Shown in pieces: positions 1 through 6,356 of a stretch of 11,340 nucleotides of DNA. Origin of the DNA: Nitrospirota bacterium. Its GTDB lineage: Bacteria; Nitrospirota; Nitrospiria; JACQBZ01. The notes beneath the pieces are model-generated. The model ran no database searches and was not told the DNA's origin. It was given only the letters and a program-made list of their open reading frames with translations. Location of the stretch: positions 1-11,340 of the forward strand of contig JACQHO010000079.1 in NCBI GenBank assembly GCA_016198945.1. The letters are read 5' to 3'. How positions within the stretch are numbered: position 1 is the stretch's first letter; each line of letters begins with the position of its first letter. Both the position numbers and the translations under genes were made by a program.

Positions 1-821
1 AGTCGCTGCGGTTGATCATAGGATCGATATAGTATCCGGCCGGCCCAAACGGCGAGCGGAAGACTTGCCAAGGCCAGCAGTGTCCAGACCGGCAGGATTC
101 CGAACGCCACCGGAAGGACAATGCCCAGATAGGCCGCGACGAGGATCGCGAAGTAACCTTTGACCGCCCGCTTCCGCCCCATCCGCACGATCCAGTGCCG
201 CTTCCCGGCCGCCGCGTCCGATTCGGCGTCCGGAAACTGATTGATGTAGAGAATGCCCGCGACGAGAAATCCGATGGGCAGCGAAAGGAAGAAGACCGGA
301 ACGGTCAGGGTGAGCGAATAGACGTAATAACTCCCCATCACGGCCAGCGGACCGAGCAGGATCCCCACGAGCGGCTCGCCCCACCCCCGATATCCGAGCT
401 TCAACGGCGGGGCGGTATAAAAAAAGCTCAGCAGGATTCCCGGAAGGCCGAAGAGGAGCAGTTTCCAGTCGCTGCGAAGAATCAGGTACAGCCCCAGCGC
501 GACCGCCAGTGAATAGGAGAGCATCGCCGCGATCAAGACCGCTTCCGGCGAGATATGTCCATCCTGGATGACCCGGCTTCCTCCCGAAAACAGGGTGGGG
601 CGAGGGTTTCGTTCGTCCGCGCCGCTCCTGTGGTCGAAGTAATCGTTCGAAAAGTTGGCGCCGACATTGATCGCCGCGATCGCGACTGCAATGATCCAGA
701 ACAACCCCCAGAAAAAGGTCCCGTCCCGATAAGCCAGGGCCGAGCCCAGTGCCGCCGGAATGAGGGAGGCCTGGAGAAACGGAACCCGCATGGCCCGAAG
801 CCAGAGCGCGATCGGCCTCAT
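1..821 (-). CDS. menA: MenA-like UbiA-superfamily prenyltransferase (partial, 3' end outside window)
   Basis: Membrane prenyltransferase that probably attaches a polyprenyl chain to 1,4-dihydroxy-2-naphthoate, the step giving demethylmenaquinone. I translated the minus strand by hand: about 273 codons stay open from the ATG at 821 to the window edge, and the protein begins MRPIALWLRAMRVPFLQASL. The first Asp-rich motif reads ANFSNDYFD, followed by HRSGADE. The second reads NQFPDAESD, followed by AAAGKRHWIVRMG. Both bind Mg-diphosphate in the UbiA superfamily. Between them lies FYTAPPLKLGYRGWGEP, a typical MenA stretch, and most of the rest is hydrophobic membrane helix. The start has an upstream CAGGAG, and the gap to the preceding cytochrome-porin stop is only 16 bases, so it is probably co-transcribed. 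MenA is usually about 300 residues, so little is missing. A UbiA-type or futalosine-pathway (MqnP) prenyltransferase is the main alternative. Confidence 0.85.
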   Translation of the reverse strand, partial: MRPIALWLRAMRVPFLQASLIPAALGSALAYRDGTFFWGLFWIIAVAIAAINVGANFSNDYFDHRSGADERNPRPTLFSGGSRVIQDGHISPEAVLIAAMLSYSLAVALGLYLILRSDWKLLLFGLPGILLSFFYTAPPLKLGYRGWGEPLVGILLGPLAVMGSYYVYSLTLTVPVFFLSLPIGFLVAGILYINQFPDAESDAAAGKRHWIVRMGRKRAVKGYFAILVAAYLGIVLPVAFGILPVWTLLALASLPLAVWAGRILYRSYDQPQR

Positions 822-837
822 CGGACGGCTCTCCTGT

Positions 838-2067
838 TTAGAAATTCAGCATCAGTTCGACCACGGCCGATTTGTCCGTCACGTCTTCCGCCGGGGCGGC
901 CTGCTCGGTCGTCTTGAGCGCCCCCTCCACAGCCAGCCGCAGCCAGTCCTGCAAGGGCCGCACGACCCCCACCGTGATCGTGGTGGTCCGATCGTCCTTC
1001 GACTTCGAGTCGCTGTTGGGATCCACGAAATCATAGCGGGCCAGCGCCGTGAGTTCGGCCGGCGCGATGTACTGCTCGAGCTCGACATAATAGGCGTTCC
1101 CATCGATGCTGTCGGCGCCCGCGGCGGCCGGATCATCAGCGCTTTGGATATAGCCTCCCTGTATTTCGAACCCGACCGGCAACACGCCTGCGAAGGTCGC
1201 GCCATACCGCTGGAACCCGAAACGGCTCGTTGCGGGCAGCGCCGGATCCGAATGATAGGTTCCCGAATAATAGAGCAGCGTGAAGCCCGAGGCCCGATCA
1301 TCCAATATCTGCTCGAACGCCAGCATGTAATCCTTCTGGGCGTCGATATCGCTTTCGCCGCCCGCGCCCGCGTCATTCACCCCGTTCGTGACCTGGACAA
1401 TCATTCGGGATCGTTCCGGCATCACGGGCAGCTTGAAGACATGGGCTACTTCGACGCCCCGTTGATCCGTTCCCAGCTTGAATTTGACGCCCTTCGTCAA
1501 CTCGGCGTCCCGGATTTTCGGTGTGCTGATCCCGGTTGGACGATCAAACCCGCCGAACCCGACACGGGACAGCGTATGAAATTGGCCCACTCGAAGCGTG
1601 GTGAAGTGCTCGGAGTTTCCCCACACCCCCGAGACGGAGGCCACCAGCCCGATCGCGTCCTCCGCCTCCCATTCCAGCTCGGCAAATCCGGCGTAGTTTT
1701 TCCCGACGGGTCCGCCGTAGAAAAAGGTGGTGTCATTCCACAGGAACTGATTCGTGTCCCGTTTTGTGTCGTCCTCAAAATTAGCGTAGGCGTACCGACC
1801 GCGCCCGCGCACCGATAGATAATGGCCCACGTTCGCCGCATTGATGTCCTGATTGAATTCATCAGGCATCCGATAGCCCGCCTGCCGGAATTGATGTCCC
1901 AGTGTGTTGAGCCTCGGCGGCGCGGGATAGTGGCACATCGAGCAGGGCTGGTCGTACTTGCGCGCCCAGGCCGGGATCGCATGGGCCTCGCTCGACCAGA
2001 TAAAATCCATCCCGACCAGACTCATCAGGAAGATCCACAACGACAACAATAAGCGCGCTTGCTTCAT
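838..2067 (-). CDS. Cyc2-like fused monoheme cytochrome c and outer-membrane porin
   Basis: Protein of 409 residues that probably carries one c-type heme at the mouth of an outer-membrane beta-barrel and passes electrons across the outer membrane. A signal peptide covers residues 1-30 and ends SSEAHA. The mature protein starts IPAWARKYDQ, with a single CxxCH (CSMCH, residues 42-46), then PRLNTLGHQFRQAGYRMP. This block closely resembles the N-terminus of Cyc2-type iron-oxidising cytochrome-porins as I remember them (IPAFAR..., one CxxCH, then LNxFGxxFxxxGY). The rest has alternating polar and hydrophobic stretches like beta-strands and ends VVELMLNF, with the terminal Phe typical of outer-membrane barrels. 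The RBS AAGGGGG lies 6 bases before the ATG. It follows two cyclic-nucleotide-fold genes and precedes menA. Related heme-porin fusions of unknown role also share this N-terminus, so iron or manganese oxidation is not established. Confidence 0.72.
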   Translation of the reverse strand: MKQARLLLSLWIFLMSLVGMDFIWSSEAHAIPAWARKYDQPCSMCHYPAPPRLNTLGHQFRQAGYRMPDEFNQDINAANVGHYLSVRGRGRYAYANFEDDTKRDTNQFLWNDTTFFYGGPVGKNYAGFAELEWEAEDAIGLVASVSGVWGNSEHFTTLRVGQFHTLSRVGFGGFDRPTGISTPKIRDAELTKGVKFKLGTDQRGVEVAHVFKLPVMPERSRMIVQVTNGVNDAGAGGESDIDAQKDYMLAFEQILDDRASGFTLLYYSGTYHSDPALPATSRFGFQRYGATFAGVLPVGFEIQGGYIQSADDPAAAGADSIDGNAYYVELEQYIAPAELTALARYDFVDPNSDSKSKDDRTTTITVGVVRPLQDWLRLAVEGALKTTEQAAPAEDVTDKSAVVELMLNF

Positions 2068-2116
2068 CTTATCCCCCTTTCGTTTGATTAGGCTGCTTGG
2101 ATGGTCCGATCCCCTT

Positions 2117-2632
2117 CTAATCTCCGATTTCCCCGAACGCGTCGATCGTTTCGGCCCTGCCCCCGTAAAAAGCGTGATGGATCATCCGGAGCAGTAGATC
2201 GTTTCTGGATTCGAGGTTCGCGCTCACGCCCAGAAAGATCTCCCGCAATAATTTATAGACCAGCGGCGGCCGCTCCTTTTCCATCTCGTCATACGCGTAT
2301 TTATTGAGCAGGATCATCCGTCCGTTTTCGAGAAGCTGGGCCCGGGCCGCATGCCGGCGTTTTTCGAAGAAGGAGAGTTCCCCGAAAAATTGCCCCGCGC
2401 GAAGACGGGCGACCACCTGACGATGGCCGGTCGGCATCTCCCGGGTGATCTCGACCGATCCCTTCTCGATGATGTAGAGGACGCCGGAGACCTCCTCTTC
2501 CTGATACACGAACTCCCCCTTGCGGTAGTCCCGTTCCGTCAGCGCGCTGGAAAGGGCCCAGAGTTCGTCCCCGGTCGTTTCACGAAAGAGAGGGATCCGT
2601 TTGAGATCCTCAACCGTGGTCCTGGTCAGCAT
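2117..2632 (-). CDS. cyclic-nucleotide-binding-fold protein without DNA-binding domain, second copy
   Basis: Cytoplasmic protein of 171 residues with one CRP/cAPK-type cyclic-nucleotide-binding domain and no helix-turn-helix. The N-terminal helix reads LKRIPLFRETTGDEL. A beta-roll follows, with the phosphate-binding cassette FFGELSFFEKRRHAARAQ at about residues 82-99. A helical tail (LVYKLLREIFLGVSANLE) resembles the CRP dimerisation helix, but the protein ends soon after it. In the cassette the Arg that contacts the cyclic phosphate in canonical RAA motifs aligns with His (HAA), so the ligand may be non-canonical or absent. By hand alignment it is about 60% identical to the gene just upstream (2659-3174), so the two are a tandem duplication. 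The gap between them is 26 bases. It probably acts as a sensor or regulatory subunit, with the partner unknown. Confidence 0.85.
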   Translation of the reverse strand: MLTRTTVEDLKRIPLFRETTGDELWALSSALTERDYRKGEFVYQEEEVSGVLYIIEKGSVEITREMPTGHRQVVARLRAGQFFGELSFFEKRRHAARAQLLENGRMILLNKYAYDEMEKERPPLVYKLLREIFLGVSANLESRNDLLLRMIHHAFYGGRAETIDAFGEIGD

Positions 2633-2658
2633 GGCCTTGCCGTCCTTCCGGTGTCGTC

Positions 2659-3174
2659 TTAATGCTCCCGCTCATCGGGCATCTCGATCGCCCCGGCCTT
2701 GCCTCCGTAGAAGGCGTAATGGATCATCTGGAGGAACATACCATTCATGGAGTCCAGATTGGCCGTGACGACCAGGATGATCTCCCGCAGGAGCTTGTGG
2801 ACCAGCAGCGGCTGCTCCTTCTCCATCTCGTCGTAGACAAACCGATGGAGCGTCGCCAGCCGGGTGTCTTCCACCGCCTGTGCCCGGGCCGCATGCCGGC
2901 GTTTTTCGAAAAAGGACATCTCGCCGAAAAAACGGCCGGTCTGCAGAAGCGCGATCACCTGCCGGTGGCCGGTCGGACCCTGCTGGGTGATCTCGACCTG
3001 GCCCCGCAGAATCAGGTACAGCAGGCCGGGGATCTCCTCTTCCCGGTAGATGAACTCCCCTTTGGCGCAGTCGCGCTCCTCAAGAAACCGGGCCAGATGC
3101 CTCAGCTCGTCTTCGGTCAGCTCCCGAAAAAGCGGGACGCGTTTCAGTTCTTCGAGGGTGGTCTTGGTCAGCAT
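2659..3174 (-). CDS. cyclic-nucleotide-binding-fold protein without DNA-binding domain, first copy
   Basis: Protein of 171 residues, paralogous and equal in length to its downstream neighbour at 2117-2632. It starts MLTKTTLEELKRVPLFRELT. The beta-roll holds FGE at residues 83-85 and EKRRHAARAQA at 90-100. Residues about 121-160 form helices (LLVHKLLREIILVVTANLD, then MIHYAFYGG). There is no HTH and no catalytic domain, so this is not a complete CRP/FNR regulator. As in the paralogue, the canonical phosphate-contact Arg position holds His94. The most conserved parts between the two copies are the cassette, YDEMEKE and the C-terminal helices, which suggests a shared partner or heterodimer. It starts 21 bases after the tetraheme cytochrome stop, with GAGGCGG as RBS. 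It may sense a nucleotide or redox signal for the surrounding electron-transfer genes; that role is inference. Confidence 0.87.
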   Translation of the reverse strand: MLTKTTLEELKRVPLFRELTEDELRHLARFLEERDCAKGEFIYREEEIPGLLYLILRGQVEITQQGPTGHRQVIALLQTGRFFGEMSFFEKRRHAARAQAVEDTRLATLHRFVYDEMEKEQPLLVHKLLREIILVVTANLDSMNGMFLQMIHYAFYGGKAGAIEMPDEREH

Positions 3175-3195
3175 GGTTCCGCCTCGTTCCGTTTT

Positions 3196-3675
3196 TTATT
3201 TGGGATGCTTGATCGCGTCCCACGCCTTCACGTAATCAAATCCCTTGAAGGTCGGACTGTCCGGATTGTGGCAGCTCTTGCAGCTCTCCGGGTCCGGCTT
3301 TGCGATCAGGCCGGCGATCCGCGCCCCCTCTTTGTCTTTTTTGGGATGAATCTTGATGTAAAGGCTCCCCGGACCGTGACAGGCCTCGCATTGAATGCCT
3401 TCCGTTTCCGTCTTGACCTGCCGGGTCTGAGGATACCCGGTCACATGACAGGCGAGGCATTTCGGATCCTTCTGTTCCTCGGGCTTCAGGACTCCGAAAG
3501 CCTTTGCGTGTTCGCTCGCGCTCCAGACCTTATGCTGTTTCATGTGACAGAGCTTGCATTTGGCCGCGCCGACGTAGGTCGCCTCCTCGCCGGAGGCCCT
3601 TTGGACGAATCCGATTCCGATGGTCAGTAAGATTAGAACGGCCAGGCTCAGCATGATCCTCAGCGTGGTTCGCAT
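3196..3675 (-). CDS. periplasmic tetraheme cytochrome c (cytochrome c554-like)
   Basis: Secreted or membrane-anchored multiheme cytochrome of 159 residues. An N-terminal hydrophobic segment (residues about 5-24, MLSLAVLILLTIGIGF) acts as a signal peptide or anchor. Four CxxCH heme sites follow: CKLCH 40-44, CLACH 73-77, CEACH 96-100 and CKSCH 132-136. The third continues as CEACHGPGS, seen in cytochrome c554 and related multiheme families. Its spacing and small size suit a soluble periplasmic electron shuttle. I chose the ATG at 3675 because AGGAGGG sits 5 bases upstream and the signal peptide begins there; an in-frame ATG 36 bases further upstream would add an unlikely MFFNVLIKRRDE leader. 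It follows hypE across a MITE-like element and heads the block with the two cyclic-nucleotide-fold proteins, the cytochrome-porin and menA. A role linking the quinone pool or hydrogenase to the outer-membrane cytochrome is inferred. Confidence 0.9.
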   Translation of the reverse strand: MRTTLRIMLSLAVLILLTIGIGFVQRASGEEATYVGAAKCKLCHMKQHKVWSASEHAKAFGVLKPEEQKDPKCLACHVTGYPQTRQVKTETEGIQCEACHGPGSLYIKIHPKKDKEGARIAGLIAKPDPESCKSCHNPDSPTFKGFDYVKAWDAIKHPK

Positions 3676-3680
3676 CTCAT

Positions 3681-3687
3681 CCCTCCT
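3681..3687 (-). promoter_or_regulatory. strong ribosome binding site of the tetraheme cytochrome
   Basis: On the minus strand this reads AGGAGGG, 5 bases before the ATG at 3675. It decides the start of the cytochrome gene against an upstream in-frame ATG at 3711. A second ATG overlaps just after the RBS (at 3680) but is out of frame. Confidence 0.75.
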
Positions 3688-3721
3688 TTTAATCAAGACG
3701 TTGAAAAACAATCGTTTTCTT

Positions 3722-3845
3722 CAGGCTGTTCAAAAAGCTCCAGATGCGAGGCCGCAGGGACCGAGGAGACCGCAGCGTACTGAGCGGGTACGTGAGGATC
3801 TCCGAGGGACCGAGAACGAAGCAGATGGACTTTTTCAACAGCCTG
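3722..3845. mobile_element. MITE-like element with terminal inverted repeats
   Basis: A 124-base non-coding element lies between hypE and the cytochrome gene. The left end reads CAGGCTGTTCAAAAAG and the right end, on the other strand, CAGGCTGTTGAAAAAG: 16-base terminal inverted repeats with one mismatch. Looser pairing continues inward (CTCCAGATGC against TCCATCTGC), with a central CGTAC/GTACG stem. I remember this family as a common dispersed repeat, often mis-annotated as short proteins containing a run like ICFVLGPSEILTYPLSTL, which one minus-strand frame here also encodes. No transposase is present and I see no clear target-site duplication. The right end stops 3 bases short of the hypE stop codon. 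Transcribed through, it would fold into a long imperfect hairpin that could reduce read-through from hyp genes into the cytochrome block. Confidence 0.8.
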
Positions 3846-3848
3846 TCG

Positions 3849-4916
3849 TCAGCAAATCCTCGGCAACTGCTCCCCCGACAGCATGTCCACCACACGGAAA
3901 CCGCCGATCCGGCTCTTCATCACGACCGTGCCGGCATGATCGGGGACGACCTCTCCGATGATGACGGCTTCTTTTCCGAGCGGGTGCCGTCGCATCGCGC
4001 CCAACACGCGGTCGGCCGCATCGGGATCAACGAACGCGACCAGCTTCCCTTCATTGGCGACATAAAGCGGATCGAGCCCAAGAATCTCGCAGGCCCCCTT
4101 GACCTCCTCCCCGATCAGAATCCGGTCTTCCGTGATCGAAATTCCGACCCGGGCCGACTCGGCAATCTCATTCAGCGCGCTGGCCAGACCCCCGCGGGTG
4201 GGATCGCGAAGCACGTGGATATCCTTGCTCGCGTCGAACATCGTCGACACCAGGTCATTGAGCGCGGCCGTGTCGCTTTCGACCCGGCTCTCGAACTCCA
4301 GCCCTTCCCGCACCGACATGATCGCAATGCCGTGCGCCGCGATCGGCCCGTTGAGGATGATCTTGTCCCCCGCCGCGGCGCGTTTCGGGTGGATCTCGAC
4401 GCCCGGTTCGATCAGGCCTACGCCCGATGTGTTGATGAAGATCTTGTCGCCCTTGCCCCGGTCCACGACTTTGGTGTCGCCCGTCACGAGCGACACGCCG
4501 GCCTTCCGGGACGCCGACTGCATCGAGAGAACGATCCGCCACAGGTCTTCCATCGGGAATCCCTCCTCGATGATGAACGCGGCCGAAAGGTAGAGCGGCC
4601 GGGCGCCGCACATCGCAAGATCATTCACCGTCCCGTTGACCGCAAGCTCGCCGATGTCTCCGCCGGGGAAAACAATCGGATTTACGACATACGAATCCGT
4701 CGTGAAGGCCAGCTTGACGCCGTTGAACGAAACGACCGCGCCGTCATGCAGCGGCTCAAGAAACTCGTTCTGAAACGACGGCAGAAACATCTTCCGGATC
4801 ATCTGCTGCGTCAGCTTTCCCCCGCCCCCGTGGGCCAGAAGCACGCTCTTGTAATCCGTGATGGGAATGGGGCATGCCAACCCCGCTGCCATATCGATGC
4901 TTGTTTTCTCGTCCAT
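3849..4916 (-). CDS. hypE: hydrogenase maturation protein HypE (thiocarbamoyl dehydratase)
   Basis: HypE receives a carbamoyl group from HypF on its C-terminal cysteine and dehydrates it with ATP to a thiocyanate, the source of the cyanide ligands of the NiFe site. The protein has 355 residues, close to the usual 330-350. It has the PurM/AIR-synthase fold with HGGGG near residue 29, FTTDSYVV near 71, VNDLAMCGA near 97 and GDTKVVDRGKGD near 146. It ends exactly in PRIC, the conserved tail with the reactive Cys, so the nearby MITE has not damaged it. The ATG at 4916 has GGAG 6 bases upstream. The 25-base gap to hypD is largely filled by the AT-rich repeat. The N-terminus is about ten residues longer than in many homologues (MDEKTSIDMAAGLACPIP). 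Confidence 0.97.
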   Translation of the reverse strand: MDEKTSIDMAAGLACPIPITDYKSVLLAHGGGGKLTQQMIRKMFLPSFQNEFLEPLHDGAVVSFNGVKLAFTTDSYVVNPIVFPGGDIGELAVNGTVNDLAMCGARPLYLSAAFIIEEGFPMEDLWRIVLSMQSASRKAGVSLVTGDTKVVDRGKGDKIFINTSGVGLIEPGVEIHPKRAAAGDKIILNGPIAAHGIAIMSVREGLEFESRVESDTAALNDLVSTMFDASKDIHVLRDPTRGGLASALNEIAESARVGISITEDRILIGEEVKGACEILGLDPLYVANEGKLVAFVDPDAADRVLGAMRRHPLGKEAVIIGEVVPDHAGTVVMKSRIGGFRVVDMLSGEQLPRIC

Positions 4917-4930
4917 ATTCGCTCCGTCTT

Positions 4931-4961
4931 GATTTCAAATTTCAAATTTGAGATTTGAGAT
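4931..4961. repeat. AT-rich short repeat, copy A (hypD end and hypD-hypE gap)
   Basis: A 31-base AT-rich tract made of ATTTGAA/ATTTGAG-like units, with a CAAATTTG palindrome in the middle. It matches copy C (7982-8012) at all but one base. On the minus strand it supplies the last codons of hypD (CTC AAA TCT CAA ATT) and its TGA stop. One frame over, it would read SQISNLKFEI, nearly the peptide encoded by the two copies inside hypF. It ends just before the hypE ribosome binding site. Confidence 0.85.
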
Positions 4962-6045
4962 CCACCCTTTTAAAATGGTAATAGGCGGCGCAGGCCCCCT
5001 CGGACGAAACCATCGGCGCGCCGAGCGGAGATTCGGGCGTGCAGTGCGTCCCGAAGACGGGGCAGTCATGCGGCTTTTTCAGCCCTTGAAGCACGAGCCC
5101 CGCAATGCAAAGGGGGGATTCCTGCGCCTCGATGTCGCCGACCTCGAACCGCTTTTCGGCATCATACTCGGCATAGTCCCCCTTCAATCGGTAGCCGCTC
5201 ATCGGGATCTCACCGATGCCGCGCCATTTTCGGTCGGTCGGCTCGAACACCTCCGACAGGAGCTGCCGGGCCGGAACGTTCCCTTCGCGCCGCACGGACC
5301 GCGCATACTGGTTCTCGACTTCGATGCGACCTTCCTCCAACTGCCGGACGGTCATGTAGATCCCTTGCAGAATGTCCACCGGCTCAAACCCGGTCACGAC
5401 GATCGGCACGTGATATCGGGCCGCGATCGGAACATATTCCTCATACCCCATCACCGTGCAGACATGTCCGGCCGCAAGAAACCCCTGCACCAGATGGGTC
5501 TGCGACGAGAGAAGCGCCTCCATCGCGGGCGGGACGAGCACATGCGAGCACAAAATCGAAAAGTTTTTCAGGTCCAGCCGTTTCGCAAGCCAGACCGCCA
5601 TCGCATTGGCCGGGGCCGTCGTCTCGAATCCGACGGCGAAAAAGACGACCTGCTTATCCGGATTCAGCGTTGCGATCTTCACCGCGTCAAGCGGCGAATA
5701 GACCATCCGCACGGCGCCCCCCTCCGCCTTCACCGTGAGCAGATCCCTGCTCGAGCCGGGCACGCGGAGCATGTCGCCGAACGAGGTGAAAAGGACGTCC
5801 GGGCGGGAGGCGACGGCGATCGCCTTGTCGATCATCTCCCGCGGCGTCACGCAGACAGGACATCCGGGGCCGTGCACCAGCGTGATCTCCTTCGGCAGGA
5901 GCGACTCGATCCCGAATTTGACGATCGTGTGGGTCTGCCCGCCGCAGACCTCCATGATCGTCCAGGGGCGCGTGGTGATCGCGTGAAGCCGCTCGGAATA
6001 TTTCCGGGCGGTCGCTTCGTCGCGATATTCGTCAATAAACCGCAT
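4942..6045 (-). CDS. hypD: hydrogenase maturation protein HypD (iron-sulfur scaffold)
   Basis: HypD, with HypC, holds the iron on which the Fe(CN)2CO group is built. The protein has 367 residues, the usual length. Residues 31-39 read MEVCGGQTH (Cys34), and 58-65 read HGPGCPVC (Cys62, Cys65), the conserved iron and redox cysteines. Near the C-terminus Cys313, Cys328, Cys335 and Cys352 are placed to bind the [4Fe-4S] cluster (DCPVFGTHCTPESPLGAP, then SSEGACAAYY). The ATG at 6045 has CGGAGGG 8 bases upstream and lies inside the hypC 3' end, giving a 14-base overlap and likely translational coupling. The last residues, DLKSQI, and the stop codon come from the inserted AT-rich repeat, so the natural C-terminus seems to have been replaced beyond YYHFKR. 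Confidence 0.97.
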   Translation of the reverse strand: MRFIDEYRDEATARKYSERLHAITTRPWTIMEVCGGQTHTIVKFGIESLLPKEITLVHGPGCPVCVTPREMIDKAIAVASRPDVLFTSFGDMLRVPGSSRDLLTVKAEGGAVRMVYSPLDAVKIATLNPDKQVVFFAVGFETTAPANAMAVWLAKRLDLKNFSILCSHVLVPPAMEALLSSQTHLVQGFLAAGHVCTVMGYEEYVPIAARYHVPIVVTGFEPVDILQGIYMTVRQLEEGRIEVENQYARSVRREGNVPARQLLSEVFEPTDRKWRGIGEIPMSGYRLKGDYAEYDAEKRFEVGDIEAQESPLCIAGLVLQGLKKPHDCPVFGTHCTPESPLGAPMVSSEGACAAYYHFKRVDLKSQI

Positions 6046-6340
6046 CGGACGGCCCTCCGGTGGATGATTGAAAACCCCGGTGATCCTCGGGCTCCGGGAT
6101 CTTCAGCTCTTCCAAAGCGCCGTCGATCTGCTCGAACAGCTTGAGCGTCTTCAACGCCTCCGCCTCATCCATTTTGCTGATCGCGAAACCCACGTGGACG
6201 ATCACATAATCGCCGACCTTGACATCCGGAATCCATTCCAGACAGACCCGCTTTTGGATTCCTCCAAAGTCGGCCTTCCCCATCCGGGGCTCGGCCGACT
6301 CCTCGATCTCCAGCACTTTTCCGGGAATGGCTAAACACAT
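6032..6340 (-). CDS. hypC: hydrogenase maturation chaperone HypC
   Basis: Small OB-fold chaperone that carries the Fe(CN)2CO group with HypD and delivers it to the apo large subunit. It starts MCLAIPGKVLEIE, with the essential Cys2 that becomes available after Met removal. VKVGDYVIVHVGFAISKMDEAEA is the conserved core (split here only for description: VGDYVIVHVG, then FAISKM). The protein has 102 residues, longer than the common 75-90, because of an acidic, low-complexity tail (PEPEDHRGFQSSTGG). I chose the ATG at 6340: GGAGG lies 9 bases upstream and the family begins with MC; an in-frame upstream ATG at 6388 would bury Cys2 and run into the preceding gene. It overlaps hypD by 14 bases and follows the HypC-like gene by 16 bases. 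Confidence 0.96.
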   Translation of the reverse strand: MCLAIPGKVLEIEESAEPRMGKADFGGIQKRVCLEWIPDVKVGDYVIVHVGFAISKMDEAEALKTLKLFEQIDGALEELKIPEPEDHRGFQSSTGGPSDAVY

Positions 6341-6349
6341 TGTAGGGAT

Positions 6350-6354
6350 CCTCC
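6350..6354 (-). promoter_or_regulatory. ribosome binding site deciding the hypC start
   Basis: On the minus strand this is GGAGG, 9 bases before the ATG at 6340. It supports the MCLAIPGKV start, which exposes the essential Cys2, over the longer in-frame start at 6388. Confidence 0.7.
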
Positions 6355-6356
6355 AT

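Noticed and set aside
16..384. Minus-strand 122-codon frame near the left end
   Set aside because: It is an alternative frame of the menA-like gene, whose own frame is open to the window edge and carries both Asp-rich motifs.
760..1818. Plus-strand open frame of 352 codons opposite the cytochrome-porin gene
   Set aside because: It is rich in Arg, His and Pro, matches no family I recognise and is fully antisense to a gene with a clear signal peptide, heme motif and barrel end. Long antisense frames are common in GC-rich DNA.
3703..3719. AAAAC/GTTTT inverted repeat as a terminator upstream of the cytochrome gene
   Set aside because: The stem is short and AT-rich and has no U-tract after it on the transcribed strand.
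3689..3895. Minus-strand 68-codon frame across the MITE-like element
   Set aside because: This is the type of spurious protein usually predicted from this repeat family; it overlaps hypE and has no RBS or domain.
3744..4958. Plus-strand open frame of 404 codons opposite hypE
   Set aside because: It starts inside the MITE-like element and runs antisense to a hypE with all family motifs. The composition is that of a shadow frame.
4948..6144. Plus-strand open frame of 398 codons opposite hypD
   Set aside because: Antisense to an unmistakable hypD; Arg/His/Asp-rich with no domain.
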